This document shows, one piece after another, positions 24,552 through 36,999 of a stretch of DNA of 64,000 bases. This stretch comes from Syngnathus acus. Lineage: Eukaryota > Chordata > Actinopteri > Syngnathiformes > Syngnathidae. How positions within the stretch are numbered: the first letter of the stretch is position 1; the number at the start of each line of letters is the position of its first letter. A program made the position numbers and the translations under genes. The notes beneath the pieces were generated by a model. That model worked only from the letters and a program-made list of their open reading frames with translations, did not search any database and was not told the origin of the DNA. The stretch covers positions 5,873,501 through 5,937,500 of the forward strand of contig NC_051104.1 of NCBI RefSeq assembly GCF_901709675.1. Reading direction: 5' to 3'.

Positions 24552-27500
24552 ATGGCTGAGGCAGAGCCCGACAGAAGAGCCCTAATGTCCGATCTATGCT
24601 CGGAATTCTTGAATTTCTCAGCTAAAGACACCGCGTCGGTAAGCGTCTATAGCAGCTGGCAGCTGTCCTGACTGTCAGCCTTTCCGCTGTTGCGTCACTC
24701 TCAACCGATTGACCCGCCTAATGTGTTGTTTGCGGGATTAATTTGCCGATCACTAGGTTACCGATTGCTAATGCTAATTGTAGCTTCTCGCTGTATACAA
24801 CATCTGGATGTCAGGTGAAGCCTGTCAAAACAACACGTCAGTGTGTCAACCTAAACGTATAACAGAAACACAAACTGTCCATAGATCACTTGCGTCTAAA
24901 CCGTTTCAAACAGCACCATTGTACGTATTTTAACTACTTTAACCACAGTGACTGTTTTTTTAATCGTCTTAATTTACACTTTGTGTCTCTTGATGGAAAG
25001 GCCTTTCCAGGTCAAATCCCTGCTAATAAAGAGTGGATGTATGCCAACAATATAGTAGAAAGGAAGATCACCTACATTGCTGCTTCCCAACTTCTTATCT
25101 ATTTAGTGGTTAGTCAAAAAATAAACTAAAAGTTCTTGTTGTTTTCGTTTCATACTCCTTGCAAGTGAGTAGTGCGACGTTGGTATTAAGACAGCACATA
25201 TGCTTTGCAATACAATATAATTTCCAAATGTTATGTTGTACGTACTGTTTGGACACTAAATTAGCACTTTCTAAAATCTTTTTGTTGTTTTTTCAGCGGT
25301 GGTTGGCAGAAGGAAATCTACAGGTGGAAATCTATCGCCACTTGGCAGAAAATGTACCCAGAATCCTTTGCTTGGGCCCCAGTGGCTGCAGTAGTCGTGA
25401 GGAGCAGAGAGAGGAGCAGAGGGAAGAACTGGCATGTCAGCTGCTTCTCTTGGCTCCCTTGGAGTGGCTGCTTCTGGGCGAGGATCCAGCTGTAGGCCTT
25501 CCTCAACTGCAGGAAAACAATCAGCCGTCACCACTGTGCGGGCACGTCTTCAAGGTTGGAGAGCCCACCTATTCCTGCAGGTAAAATCCAGACAGTTACG
25601 CTTTGAGGCAACACGCACACGCCACCTACAAGTTCCGAATGTGCAAGCATTCTTGACGTGCTGCACTTTTGCACAGAGGTGACAATTCTGTTAACCAATC
25701 AGGGGAATGCGTTGTAAAGCACCATCGAGGGTCGCACGCTAACATGTAGCGGTGGGAAACAATGATTTTAACAATTTTGTGTGTGTTTACTTCAGGGACT
25801 GTGCAGCCGACCCCACCTGTGTTTTGTGCATGCAGTGTTTCCTGGGCAGCGTTCATAAAGATCACCGATACAGAGTGAGTATACAAGACTCGACAGAATA
25901 AGTACAGGATGCAAATATGTGAACCTATCGACAGAAAGCTGCTTGAAGGCTTTTGCAAATTGAACAGGTGTGTCAGCTGAATGTGACACACGACGCCGAG
26001 CATCCCGCCGACACTCTGTCACGCCTGCTGTTCATCTGTTGTGGATGATGTCATAGTCTCTAGGTGTGACAGGTACCGTATTTTCCGGACTATAAGGCGC
26101 ACCTAAAAACCTAAAATTTTCTCAAAAGCCGACAGTGCGCCTTATAGTCCAGTGCGCCTTATATATGGATCAATTGATGAATTTGTTGATCCATACTGGT
26201 TGTACACAGTGCTCTGCCAAAATGTTTCAGTACGTTTTAGTACGACTAGTAAATTACAAGGTCGCATCGCTTCCCAACATTACGGCAACTGTAGTCAGGG
26301 GGCGTCACCGAATAGCTGTTGTACCCGCGAGGCTATGTCATTTCAAAATAGGCTGCTCCGTTAATGTTTCGAGTAAATTTACGGATCGATATGGAAGGGA
26401 AACATAGGTAAGCAGTACCAATGCGTTAGATCGAACTTTAGTCAGCTCCGATCATTTTATAGGAGATCGTTTGAGAAACGCGATTGTTTACACTTTGCTG
26501 AGGCTCATGGGAGATTGCGAGCTGAGGCTCGTGGGACTTTGCGGATGGCTCATGCTATAACGATAGCTGCTATACGTACCAGGCTATTTCATGTCAAAAT
26601 AGGCTGCTCTGTTAATGTTTCGAGTAAATCTACGGATCGATATGGAAGGGAAACATAGGTAAGTAGTACCAATGCGTTAGATCGAACTTTAGTCAGTTCC
26701 GATCATTTTATAGGAGATCGTTTGAGAAACGCGATTGTTTACAGAGGGCTCGTTGGTTATTGGCTAGTGCATGCATACCGCAAGCCTAGTCAACCTCAGT
26801 TTGTTGCAGTATAGCTTCTATTTTACGCGCCTTATAATCCGGTGCGCCTTATATATGGACCAAGTTTTAAAATGGGCCGTTCATTGAAGGTGCGCCTTAT
26901 AATCCGGCGCGCCTTTTAGTGCGGAAAATACGGTATATGTGTCTGAAGGTAATGGCTGCACTTTCCCGTTTGCCTAAACTGTTCAGGCGCTTGATAATTA
27001 TGATGAGTCTGTCTTCCTGTCATCGGAGCACTAATTAATGTCAATATAGGTCAGGGACCTTTCTTGCGATAACCAACCCTGAAACCGACAGCAGCTTGTT
27101 ATCTGGAGGTGACACACCCGACTGTATGTGTGTATTCAGATGACCACGTCCGGCGGCGGGGGCTTCTGTGACTGCGGGGACACTGAAGCCTGGAAGAAGG
27201 GTCCTTACTGCCAGAAACACACACCGACCACCAACAAAGACTCAGAGGAGGTGTGTCTAAGCTACCGTAACCCCCCCCCCCCCCCCACTACGGAAGCTTT
27301 ACATAAAATGATTTAAATTGACACGAGACCAATACCCACAGGACCCTTCAGCTCAGCTTCCGGCTGACATGGTCGTCCGCAGTTACAACATTTTTTCCAT
27401 CATCCTCAAATATGCTGTGGACATGCTTACTTGGACACAAGAAGATCAGCTTCCCGCAGGCCTCGAACCACCGTATGTCATGTCACAAGCGCCCCCTGTA

Positions 27501-30500
27501 AACTGTTTTGAAATACAATCCTACAAAGTGCAGTGTCATTTTTACCCTGTTTTTTTTTTTTTTTGTCCAGTGAAAGAGGAGACAACTACTACTGCATGCT
27601 ATTCAATGACGAAGTCCACACCTACGAACAAGTGATCTACACCCTGCAGAAGGCTGTCAACTGCAGCCAGAAAGAAGCCGTCAGCTTTGCCACCACTGTG
27701 GACAGAGATGTTAGTATTGCTTTCCTTTCGCTTGCCTCGAACTTCCTGTTTTCCAGTAACACACCCTCGCAACTGAAATTAACTTTTAATGATAGGTTAG
27801 CATTACAGAGTAACTTAAATAATTGTGTGTACTGGTTATTCATGTAGATAAAAAGATCAGCGAGGCCAATTGGTGGTAAATTGGACTTTATGTTCTTTTA
27901 CAGGGCAGGAAGTCCGTTCGATATGGGGACTTTCAGTTTTGTGAGCAAGCCAAGACTGTTATCGTGGTGGGTTTTTTATCCATTTAGCTTCTTATTTCTC
28001 CCCTGCAAATAGACCTCTTACGCTTGATTATTTGTCCACAGAGGAACACCAGCCGCCAGTCGAAGCCTCTCAGAGTTGAGGTGATGCACTCGTCGGTCGT
28101 TGCCCATCAGTGTTTTGCTCTGAAAGCTCTGAGCTGGTTGGGACAAATTATTCAATACTCAGGTACGTTTTCATTTGAACTGCGACTTTACACTTGTTGA
28201 AGTAAATATATTTATTGCTTTGTGTCCTTCTTTCAGATGGCTTGAGGAGGATATTGTGTCAGGTGGGACTTGAGGAAGGTCCAGAAGGAGAAAACTCGTC
28301 ACTCGTTGACCGCCTAATGCTCAACGACTCCAAGATGTGGAAAGGTGTTATTTTATTTTCCACAGCGATATTGAACAATTTCTCATTTGCTCCAGTCATT
28401 GATTCTCTCCCACGTACAATTTTGGTAACTGTTGTTTTTCCACCCACTGTGAAGGAGCAAGGAACATCTACCACCAGCTGTTGATGAACAGCCTCCTAAT
28501 GGATTTAAAGTACAAGAAGGTCTTTGCTATCCAGTTTGCCAAGAACTACAGACGCCTCCAGACAGATTTCATGGAAGATGACCACGAGAGGGTTGTGTCA
28601 GTGACCTCACTGTCTGTACAGCTCTTCACCGTGCCAACAATGGTGAGTTCTCCTTTTTTGCCGGCACACCCCCTATTGCCTCATCAGGCCAAGTATGTTC
28701 TCATATGTCAAGAAAAGGTCAAAGGGTGAAAAGTTGCGTAATGTATCCCCGTGATTTATTTCAGGCTCGGATGTTGATGGTGAAGGAGAACCTGATGACG
28801 ACCATCATCAGGACGTTTGTCGATCATCTCCGTCACAGAGATCTGCAGGGACGCTTTCAATTTGACCGCTACACCGCCCAGCAGGCCTTCAAGTTTGGAC
28901 GAGTCCAAAGCCTCATTGGAGACCTCAAGTAGCCAACTCAATAATATATGCCATTGACTGTATGTGATAAAATGGATGATTATCTGTCAAAAGATGCATA
29001 TAACAAATACTTGTAGATTATTTAGACACCATTAGGCCAGCGACGCACCAAACTGCAACCATTTTGCGTGTGTCCAGGTACGTCTTAATCAGTCGACCCT
29101 CCGAATGGAGCGATGAGCTCAGAGAGAAGTTTCTCGAAGGTTTGGACGCTTTTCTGGAGCTCCTTAAGTGTATGCAGGTAGGCACAAGTATGCAGACACA
29201 TGCACAGAATACAGAACCTTATAGATTCTCTCCGTCTTTCAGGGCATGGACCCGGTGGTTCGGCAAGTTGGGCAACACATCGAGATGGAACCTGAGTGGG
29301 AGGCGGCATTCACCCTACAGATGAAATTAACGCACATCATATCCATGATCCAAGAGTGGTGCTCCACTGATGTGAGACATTTGAATATTTTTTGTCTTGT
29401 CACCGCAATGTGAAAATATTCAGTCTTGATCTTTCTTTCCTTATCAGGAGCGTGTGCTGATCGAAGCCTACAGGAAGTGTTTGAGTGCAGTCAGCCAGTG
29501 CCACAGTGGCCTTCCAGATGGTGAACAGCCAATAAGCTTGAGTCTGGCTGGTCACTGCGTTGAGACATTTATGTACCAGGTGTCTCAAGACAAAGTCTCC
29601 ATTCACCTGCCTGTCTGCAGACTACTTGCAGGTAAATACATGCACACGTGATGTTTTTTTTAACAGAATATTTTGTCCTTCAATATAAGATTGTGGTTCT
29701 GATGCACTATTCTTCCCTAGGTCTCCATGTTCTGCTCAGCAGAACAGATGTTGCAGCTCGCCTACCTGAACAACTCCCATTGGTTGGTAACAATTTTTGT
29801 GTGCGTTACCATTGCATATGTGAGCATTTTTTTAGATAGAGAGGCCGAAACGTCCTTTTTTTAAACTTGATCTCACTGTTGGTTGTCTTCTTACCCGCAG
29901 GGGGAACTCAGCCCTCCACTTCTGATTGAACTCCCACTCCGATGCCTGGTGCTCTGTGCTCAAGTACTCGCTGGGATGTGGAGAAGGAACGGCTTCTCTC
30001 TAATAAACCAGGTCAGCTGAAATTTTGTCTTCAGTATTGGTTCGACTGTCTATGCGTCGATGTGAATCTGGTGGCGAGAAAATGCAACATGTAGAATGTA
30101 ATGTCTATTTTTTTGTTTCAGATTTATTATTACCACAATGTTAAGTGCAGAGTGGAGATGTTCGACAAAGATATTATAATGCTTCAGGTACGAACCAAAT
30201 CTAATGATTCCACTGACAGATGCAGAATTTTTTTGTAGTTTCTTAGTCGCTGTCTCTTTTCACAGGTCGGTGCCTCAATGATGGATCCAAACCACTTCCT
30301 GATGATCGTTCTTAGCCGTTTTGAACTTTTCCACATTTTTAGGTTCGCAGACTGCCGAAAGAGATACAAACCGACCAATAAGGTTAGTTTTGGATTCGGA
30401 CGCTCTATTTTGCTTGTTTTCGCCTTGCTTATTCACCCCCCCCCCCTTTTTTTTTTACCCAGGATTTGGTCCAGCAGAACAATACCTTGATCGAAGAGAT

Positions 30501-33500
30501 GCTACACTTAATCATCACTGTGATTGGTACGTTTTTCTTTAATTCCCCCCCCCCCCCCCCCCTTATTTTATTCATGTTTGTAACTCAGAAGAGCAATTGA
30601 AAATTCGGTCTCATGTGATTTGTGTTGGTCAGGTGAACGTTACGTGGCAGGCGTGGGCCAGGTGGAGCCGTTTGACGAGGTTCGAAGAGAGATCATCCAC
30701 CAGTTGTCAATCAAACCTATGGCTCATAGTGAGCTGGTGAAGGCTCTTCCAGAGAATGTAAGACACTCGCAAGCTAAAGTTGTCATGGCACCACCATCCA
30801 TATTGGATCTTTATGAAGTTTGCTGCTTGTTCCTCAGGGAAACAAGGAGACTGGTCTAGAGCGTGTCATTGACAGTGTCGCTTCGTTCAAGTTAGTGTGT
30901 TCATTTGATTTCATTTTCAATGCAACCAAAGAGGATGAAAATACGCGACAGTGTTTCAAAATCATCTCGATTTACAGGAAGCCAGGTGTGACAGGGCGCG
31001 GTCTTTATGAACTGCGGCCCGAGTGGAACAAGCACTTCAACCTTTACTTCTACCACTACAGCAGAGCCGACCAGTCCAAGGTAAACAAATACCTACCGTT
31101 ATTGTCGATTTTAGTTTTTGTGGGTGTGTATAATATGACATATTATGTGTGCAGGCAGAAGAGGCTCAGAGGAAGCAGAGGAGACAGAGTGGAGAGGACC
31201 CAGGTGAAAACTAGCAGGGAATAAACTTGTTTTGGTGTCTCACAGATGCACCATATCAACCAAATCGAATAGGCAAACCCCTCAAACAAAAGTACTAATG
31301 TGTATTTGTGTTCCACACAGCCCTTGCCCCACCAGTCCCTCCATCGCTTTGCCCCCTCTTCGCTAGCCTGGTGAACCTTCTGCAGTGTGACGTGCTGGTG
31401 GCTGTGGAGGGGGCTGTGGTGCAGTGGGCGATGGAGGCAAGAGGAGGAGGCTGGACAGAGTCCATGCTGCAGAGGGTGAGACACCCATCGACTGTGGTAG
31501 CAGGATCGTTGGGGTTGTCTAATTGAGAAGATACATTTAAGCAGAAAACAGGGAACGTATCGTATGGGTTTCAGACAGGGATCGTCAATAAACATCTCAA
31601 CCTAAGGAACTAAAGATGTTTTGTGTGGCCCCTTTATAGGTGCTCCATTTGGTAGGCATGGCTCTGCTGGAAGAGCAGCAACAGCTGGAAAATAGCAACG
31701 GCGAGGATGACGTCACCTTCGTATATACCGCCAAAATCACACGTCAGTGCCGATAACCATAGCAACATATTGATTTCTTATTTGCGTGTATGAAATATAA
31801 TGTGTTAATTTGCAGGTCCAGGCGATGCTCCTAGTAATTCAGGAAGTGTTCTTGCTTTATTGGAGAGTCTACAGAATGCTCCTCATCTGGAGGTCCATAA
31901 AGACATGATCACCTGGATTCTAAAGGTACAATAATTGAGCTTGATTATCAATACGTTACACCCGGACCTGCCTTGCTATCGTTTTCTTTGACACACTTGT
32001 TTCAAATTTGTGTACAGATGGTGGCGAACATCAAAACCATTAGAGAGCGTTCCTCCTCAGCCTCCACTGTTACCATCAGCCAAGGACATGGACCGGAAGA
32101 GGTCAACCTCAAACTGCTTTTACAGTTTAAAATACGCTCGATAATTGATGGGCGTGTTTGCTGTCTTCCTGCAGACGATACGGGACAAAGACAAGGCAGA
32201 GCGGAAGAGGAAAGCTGAGATGGCTCGGCTACGGAGGGAAAAAATCATGGCTCAGATGTCGGAGATGCAGAAACACTTCATCAATGAGAACAAAGAACTT
32301 TTCCAGCAAAGTCTAGAAGAGCTTGAGGCGTCCACGTCTGCCGGTGCAGACCACAGGTACTCTAATGAAGCTTCAAATGTGCTTCATAAAGCAGCTATTG
32401 TATTTTTTGAGTCTTCTAGACGGCAACATCAGGCTGACTTGGCATTTCTCAAACCCATTTAATAAACCAACAGTGCCATTGAGAAGAGTCAAAAAATACA
32501 TCATGAAGCAAATTTGACACTTAATTTTGTCATCACTGGATGGTGCTGTTGGCTAAATATAAATTCCATCACCTCTCACTTTTTGCAGTCCCTCCACTTT
32601 GGAGCCATTCTGCATCTCTCAGGTCTGCGTTGGCCCCACAAGGGTGGCAAGAGGAGCCGAGCGGCGTCAGCTTGTCACCTGCATCTTGTGTCAGGAGGAG
32701 CAGGAGGTCAAATGTCACGGCCGAGCAATGGTGCTGGCCGCCTTTGTCCAACGGTCCACTGTTTTATCCAAGAAACGCTACTGCGCTTTGCCCAATGCAG
32801 GTGCAATTAACTGCCGGTTTTTTATTTCGACATAAGCATACTCAATTAGTATTTATTAATTGTTTTTTCTTTTCTAGAACAACATGACCCTTTGTTCATT
32901 CCTCCTGACCTTTCAATGGGTATTCACACTACCAGCTGTGGACACATCATGCACGCCACCTGCTGGCAGAGGTGAGAGCCTGGAGGAGATGGACTCGGTC
33001 CTTTTGCAAATATTGCATATCAACTCCAGGTTCAATTGTGGGAAAGATTCTTCTTGACAGTCCTTTTTTGCGTTCAGGTACTTTGAAGCGGTGCAGTTGA
33101 AAGAGCAAAGACGGCAGCAGCGTTTGCGAGGGCACACCAGCTATGACGTGGAGAACGGAGAGTTCCTTTGTCCTCTGTGCGAGTGCCTTAGCAACACCGT
33201 CATCCCTCTGCTGCCACATACACAAACACCTGACCGAAGGTGTGTGTGTGTGTGTGTGTACACACGTTGCATGATAATTACGTAATGTGTATTTTCACAG
33301 TCTGATTAATGGTCGTGAGGATTTAGAAGATCGATCATATTCTTCCATTTGTCTTTTAAGTGTCGATCACCCCAATCTGACCGTTTGGCTAAAGACCACC
33401 AAAGAGGAGATTGCTGCTCTTCACCATGCCCATCAAAACCCTTCAAGAGGTCAGTCCTACGTCATGTGCAGTCGATTGGACGTGCATTTATGTCTGTGTG

Positions 33501-36210
33501 GGTTTTCAGATGCAGGAGAAGAAGTGACACCTCCAGTACCCGAAGGATTCAGAATTGATTTCACTCCACTGTGAGTTAGCATCAACAGTCATTTCTTTCA
33601 GTTATTGAATCGGCAGCTGCTAATGTCATTCCTTCTCTCCGTCAGAAACCCCTTCTCCAGCAGCATCATCGAGATGATAACTACGTTTAGTATGTCAACC
33701 TACAAGGTGGGACTAAAAGCCAACCCGAACGAGCAGGATCACAGAGTCCCTGTGTTGAGTTGGTCCACTTGCGCCTACACCATCCAAGCGATTGGTACAC
33801 ACACACGCACACACTCACTCAATCAGTTCCACATTCTGCGCTCACCAACGTCATCCCAACTATGCTTCTGCTTCCAGAGCGTCTCCTGATGGATGAAGAG
33901 AAGCCTTTATTTGGAAGTTTACCCTGCAGACAGGTAATGGTATCTTGTCTTTTATATTGAGCTCTCCTGACAGAATTATTCTGAGCTATGCCAAGTGTGA
34001 ATTAATATATTCCTTTTAGACCATGTTTTGAGAGTCATTGACATCGTCGCGTACTGTTACAGGATGACTGCTTAAGCTCCATCACCAGGTTCAGTTGGGC
34101 TTGCTGGACATCGGCTTCATTGCATGCAGTCCACAAACACTTCATCAGACTGTTTGCAGGTAGACATTTTTAACGTCACCGGCAGAAATCAAAGGTGACG
34201 ACAAAAGAGCCATCGTTTTGAATGTCTATTTGTCTCTTTTGTAGCTCTCATTCCAGACCCTCAGGTTGAAAACACTCCATGCATCCTGGATATTGACATG
34301 TTCCACCTTTTGGTGAGTTAGTTATTCCATTTTACTATTCCAGAGCATCTTGAAATATGTTCTTCTGTAGTCTCAAAAGAATCTGACATTTAAAAAGAAA
34401 AAAAAAAAAAATTGCAGATACTTTTTCAGCTTAGTCATCTCTCCCTTAATAGCAAGCCCCTCTGAAAGTACAATTGATTGTTTGGTTACTTCCTGATCCA
34501 AATCAATATCCTTTACAGGTTTACAGCGTTTTGTCCTACACGTCCGTTCACAATCTGGACCAGTCAGGACGACATGCCATCGACTCTGCTCATGTCCACC
34601 TCCTTCACCTAATCACTGTTGCTCACCTGGTTCAGGTTCTGCTCACTTCCAACATGGGTACTCGCAAAAACAACACGTTTTTGAATCCTGTTTTATTTTT
34701 ACATATCCATATTTACCTGGTGGTCTGTTTGCAGAGGAGTTGTGTATGGAGCAGGACGGCACGGGGTCAGAGGAGGAGGAGCTCACGTGTCAGCTATATA
34801 ACACACTCAAGAAACACTTGGGCAGGTGAGGTCAAGTCACAGCGGAAATTTGCCAGCTCTCAATGTCACTCTGTGTCTCTAGTGTTTTACCCGACGTAGC
34901 TCCCTGGCAGCTGTGGCGTTGTGTGAAAGCTGGCGTCTCACCGTTCCTGCGATGCGCCGCTCTCTTCTTTCACCACCTAAACTCTACGGCGCCACCGACT
35001 GACCTTCTGGGTAATAACACAATAAGACTTCATAACGTGTGTGGCGGTTCTTTAAAAATGGTTCATTGGTAGCGTGCTGACCGATTGCCGGCGAATCAGA
35101 GCGGAACTTTTAACACAAACAAGCAGCAACATCACATGTACTGTGTGTGTATTGTAGGAACAGGACCTGGCCAATGGGAGGCGCTGTGTAGCTACCTCAG
35201 TCTGCCCTCCAACCTGCTGCAGCTCTACCAGAGCCAACAAACGCTGCTCGAGCCACTTATACACAGGTAGATATTTTTTTGAATAAAACAACTTCAGCCC
35301 CCACCTTTTTTTTTTTTTTTTTACCCCCCTAAACCTTCAAACGAAGTTGCACACACAATATTGATTTTAATCTGTGTGTTTGTGTGCACGCAGTTGGTGT
35401 TGCCAGGCATCGGTCAGACAGACGTTACAAGGGGGCGGCGTTATCAGCTTCCCGCGAGAGTCAAATCGACTGATCGACCTGCCCGAAGATTACAGCGTCC
35501 TGATTAACCAGGCGTCGAGCTTTACGTCAGTACACAGGGTGTCCATATTCATTGATGCGAATATCTAAGTAACGTCCTCTTGTGCGTTGTCCAAATGGTA
35601 CAGGTGCCCTCGGTCAGGGGGAGACAAGTCACGCGCTCCCACTCTGTGTCTGGTGTGCGGCGCCATGCTGTGCTCGCAGAGTTATTGCTGTCAAACCGAA
35701 GTGGACGGTGAGGATGTCGGCGCCTGCACTGCTCACACCTTCACCTGTGGGGCAGGCCTCGGGCTCTTCCTCAGGTAATGAGTCTTGACCTTTTGGCCTA
35801 AATTGAGCAAGTGAACAATATAACGGCAGCTCTTTGTCTTTTCAGGGTTCGAGAGAGTCAGGTCTTGTTTGTGGCAGGTAAAACAAAGGGATGCTTCTAT
35901 CCTCCGCCGTACCTGGACGACTACGGCGAGACAGATCAGGGCCTCAAGTGAGCTTTGATAGTTCTTTTGGAAAGCACTGAGCTAAAAAAAACTGTTGTGA
36001 AAACTCCCACACTTTTATAACACTGACCAATTTAATTTCCTTACGATTTTTGTGCCGATCTATTCCAGGCGGGGAAACCCACTCCATCTCTGCATCGAGC
36101 GTTACAGGAAGATTGAGCGTCTGTGGCGTCAGCACGGCATTGCCGAGGTCATAGGTCACGCTCAAGAGGCCAATCAGACGCTGGTGGCCATCGACTGGCA
36201 ACATCTGTGA
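24552..36210 (+). CDS. ubr2: E3 ubiquitin-protein ligase UBR2 (N-recognin)
   Basis: All 45 coding exons join in frame to 1757 aa (human 1755). Exons: 24552-24638, 25297-25580, 25796-25874, 27140-27250, 27342-27472, 27571-27709, 27904-27966, 28042-28162, 28237-28344, 28455-28642, 28765-28928, 29078-29177, 29243-29371, 29448-29631, 29721-29782, 29901-30011, 30122-30187, 30266-30382, 30463-30526, 30633-30757, 30838-30890, 30978-31080, 31155-31203, 31321-31475, 31640-31742, 31816-31925, 32018-32101, 32175-32356, 32589-32800, 32878-32971, 33078-33239, 33361-33449, 33510-33570, 33646-33794, 33878-33933, 34063-34159, 34245-34312, 34519-34657, 34735-34825, 34883-35010, 35158-35266, 35394-35525, 35604-35774, 35846-35947, 36069-36210. 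The UBR box (110-177) binds type-1 N-degrons. A ClpS-like domain (about 225-300) binds bulky N-termini. The RING-H2 (1122-1227) ubiquitinates substrates with E2 UBE2A/B. A C-terminal autoinhibitory domain ends WQHL. UBR2 rather than UBR1 is shown by [19 protein letters not shown] and [14 protein letters not shown]-type segments. The start fits the family length. Confidence 0.97.
25580..27250 (+). other. ubr2: ubr2 exons for the UBR box zinc domain
   Basis: The UBR box is built from the end of exon 2, exon 3 (25796-25874) and exon 4 (27140-27250). Visible zinc and pocket residues include CRDC, CVLCMQC, HKDHRYR and [10 protein letters not shown]. Intron 3, between exons 3 and 4, is the largest in the gene because it holds the 862-bp TIR element. 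Confidence 0.85.
26074..26935. mobile_element. TIR element, family copy B, inside ubr2 intron 3
   Basis: The left end taccgtattttccggacta and the right end gcggaaaatacggta are inverted copies bounded by TA. Subterminal gcgccttatagtccgg-type motifs occur repeatedly in both orientations. The interior has a direct duplication of about 140 bases (26349-26490 and 26600-26742), containing the shared run ttaatgtttcgagtaaat. No transposase frame is seen, so it is non-autonomous. It shares its ends with copies at 4889 and 50861. It lies wholly within an intron and leaves the ubr2 frame intact. Confidence 0.85.
27271..27286. repeat. Poly-C run (C16) just inside ubr2 intron 4
   Basis: Sixteen C begin 21 bases after the exon 4 donor (gtgtgt at 27251). 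Such a tract can alter splicing or form an i-motif; no effect is shown. Confidence 0.9.
30545..30562. repeat. Poly-C run (C18) inside ubr2 intron 19
   Basis: Eighteen C start 19 bases after the exon 19 end (30526). A shorter C11 run (about 30436-30446) forms part of the pyrimidine tract before exon 19. Confidence 0.9.
32367..32517. repeat. Short element with inverted ends in ubr2 intron 28
   Basis: The left arm gaagcttcaaatgtgcttca (32367-32386) and the right arm tcatgaagcaaatttga (32501-32517) are imperfect inverted copies. They match the perfect palindrome at 63493-63566. This suggests two copies of one hairpin-ended repeat family. Confidence 0.6.
32589..33239 (+). other. ubr2: ubr2 exons for the RING-H2 domain
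   Basis: Exons 29-31 encode the catalytic [15 protein letters not shown] at the start, [17 protein letters not shown] in the middle and [15 protein letters not shown] at the end. The long insertion between the first and second cysteine pairs is typical of UBR1/UBR2. All expected Cys and His residues are visible. Confidence 0.85.
33240..33259. repeat. (GT)10 microsatellite overlapping the ubr2 exon 31 donor
   Basis: The 5' splice site of exon 31 (exon end 33239) is itself the first GT of a run of about ten GT units. The donor therefore has no canonical GTRAGT consensus. Confidence 0.85.
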
Positions 36211-36988
36211 TGTTGAGTCGAAACCAGGTGATTGGATAGCAGAATTGTTTTTTTTTTTTTTTATTATTAAAATGTCCACCCGCTTTGTGGCCGGTCAGCT
36301 TTCTGCCGCTCAGCATTCACTTAAAATCAGGTTTCAGGGATTTTTTTGTCCCCACCTATCAACGAGGCAAAAAAATATATCTCACACATCAACCTGTGAT
36401 GGTTTTTGGTCTATATTTGATTGGCTCTCAGATTGATCAATGTTGATGACGTCTGACTTTAAAAGCCTTTAAATCTCAGACTGAAAATGTGAACAAACTA
36501 GTAGCAGCACATTCATGTTTTGTTTTTTTCAGACTGAGTTGAGAGAGGCGCTATGAGACACTTTTACAACATATCAAGTCACATATCAGATTTTTCTTAT
36601 CAGCTGATGCTCATGATGCACTTTTGATGAGGTTTTTTTTTGGTGTGCTTGCTTGCTGAGAGAAATGTGTGATGTGACCTCTTAACAGTGCTGAATGCTT
36701 CATTTTTTTTTTCCAAGGCTTGGACTTTTGAGATTTTCCATTGGAGGTTTTTTTTAAGAGAAAAACAGAGTTTGATTTATTTTTCTCTCATCTATTGTCA
36801 CATAGCAAATTTCAGATGGAATGTGACAAGATTTATTTTTGGGGGCTAATTTCTTTGCATCTGCACACAAGCATGCTGCCTGCCTAGTCGGCGGGGCTTC
36901 ATTATTGAAATATGACTTGTCAATATGTGAATTCTTGTATAAATTAGTATATTATGTACAAAATTGTATAAGAATAGCTAACAATAAA
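36211..36988 (+). other. ubr2: ubr2 3' UTR with poly(A) signal
   Basis: No further coding is seen after the stop at 36208-36210. The sequence is T-rich. A canonical AATAAA at 36983-36988 is followed by GT-rich sequence, making it the best candidate cleavage site. The UTR would be about 0.8 kb. Confidence 0.6.
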
Positions 36989-36999
36989 AAACTTGAAAG

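Noticed and set aside
31143-31595. 150-codon minus-strand open frame in ubr2
   Set aside because: It runs antisense across ubr2 exons 23-24 and their introns; the plus-strand exons are conserved in UBR2.
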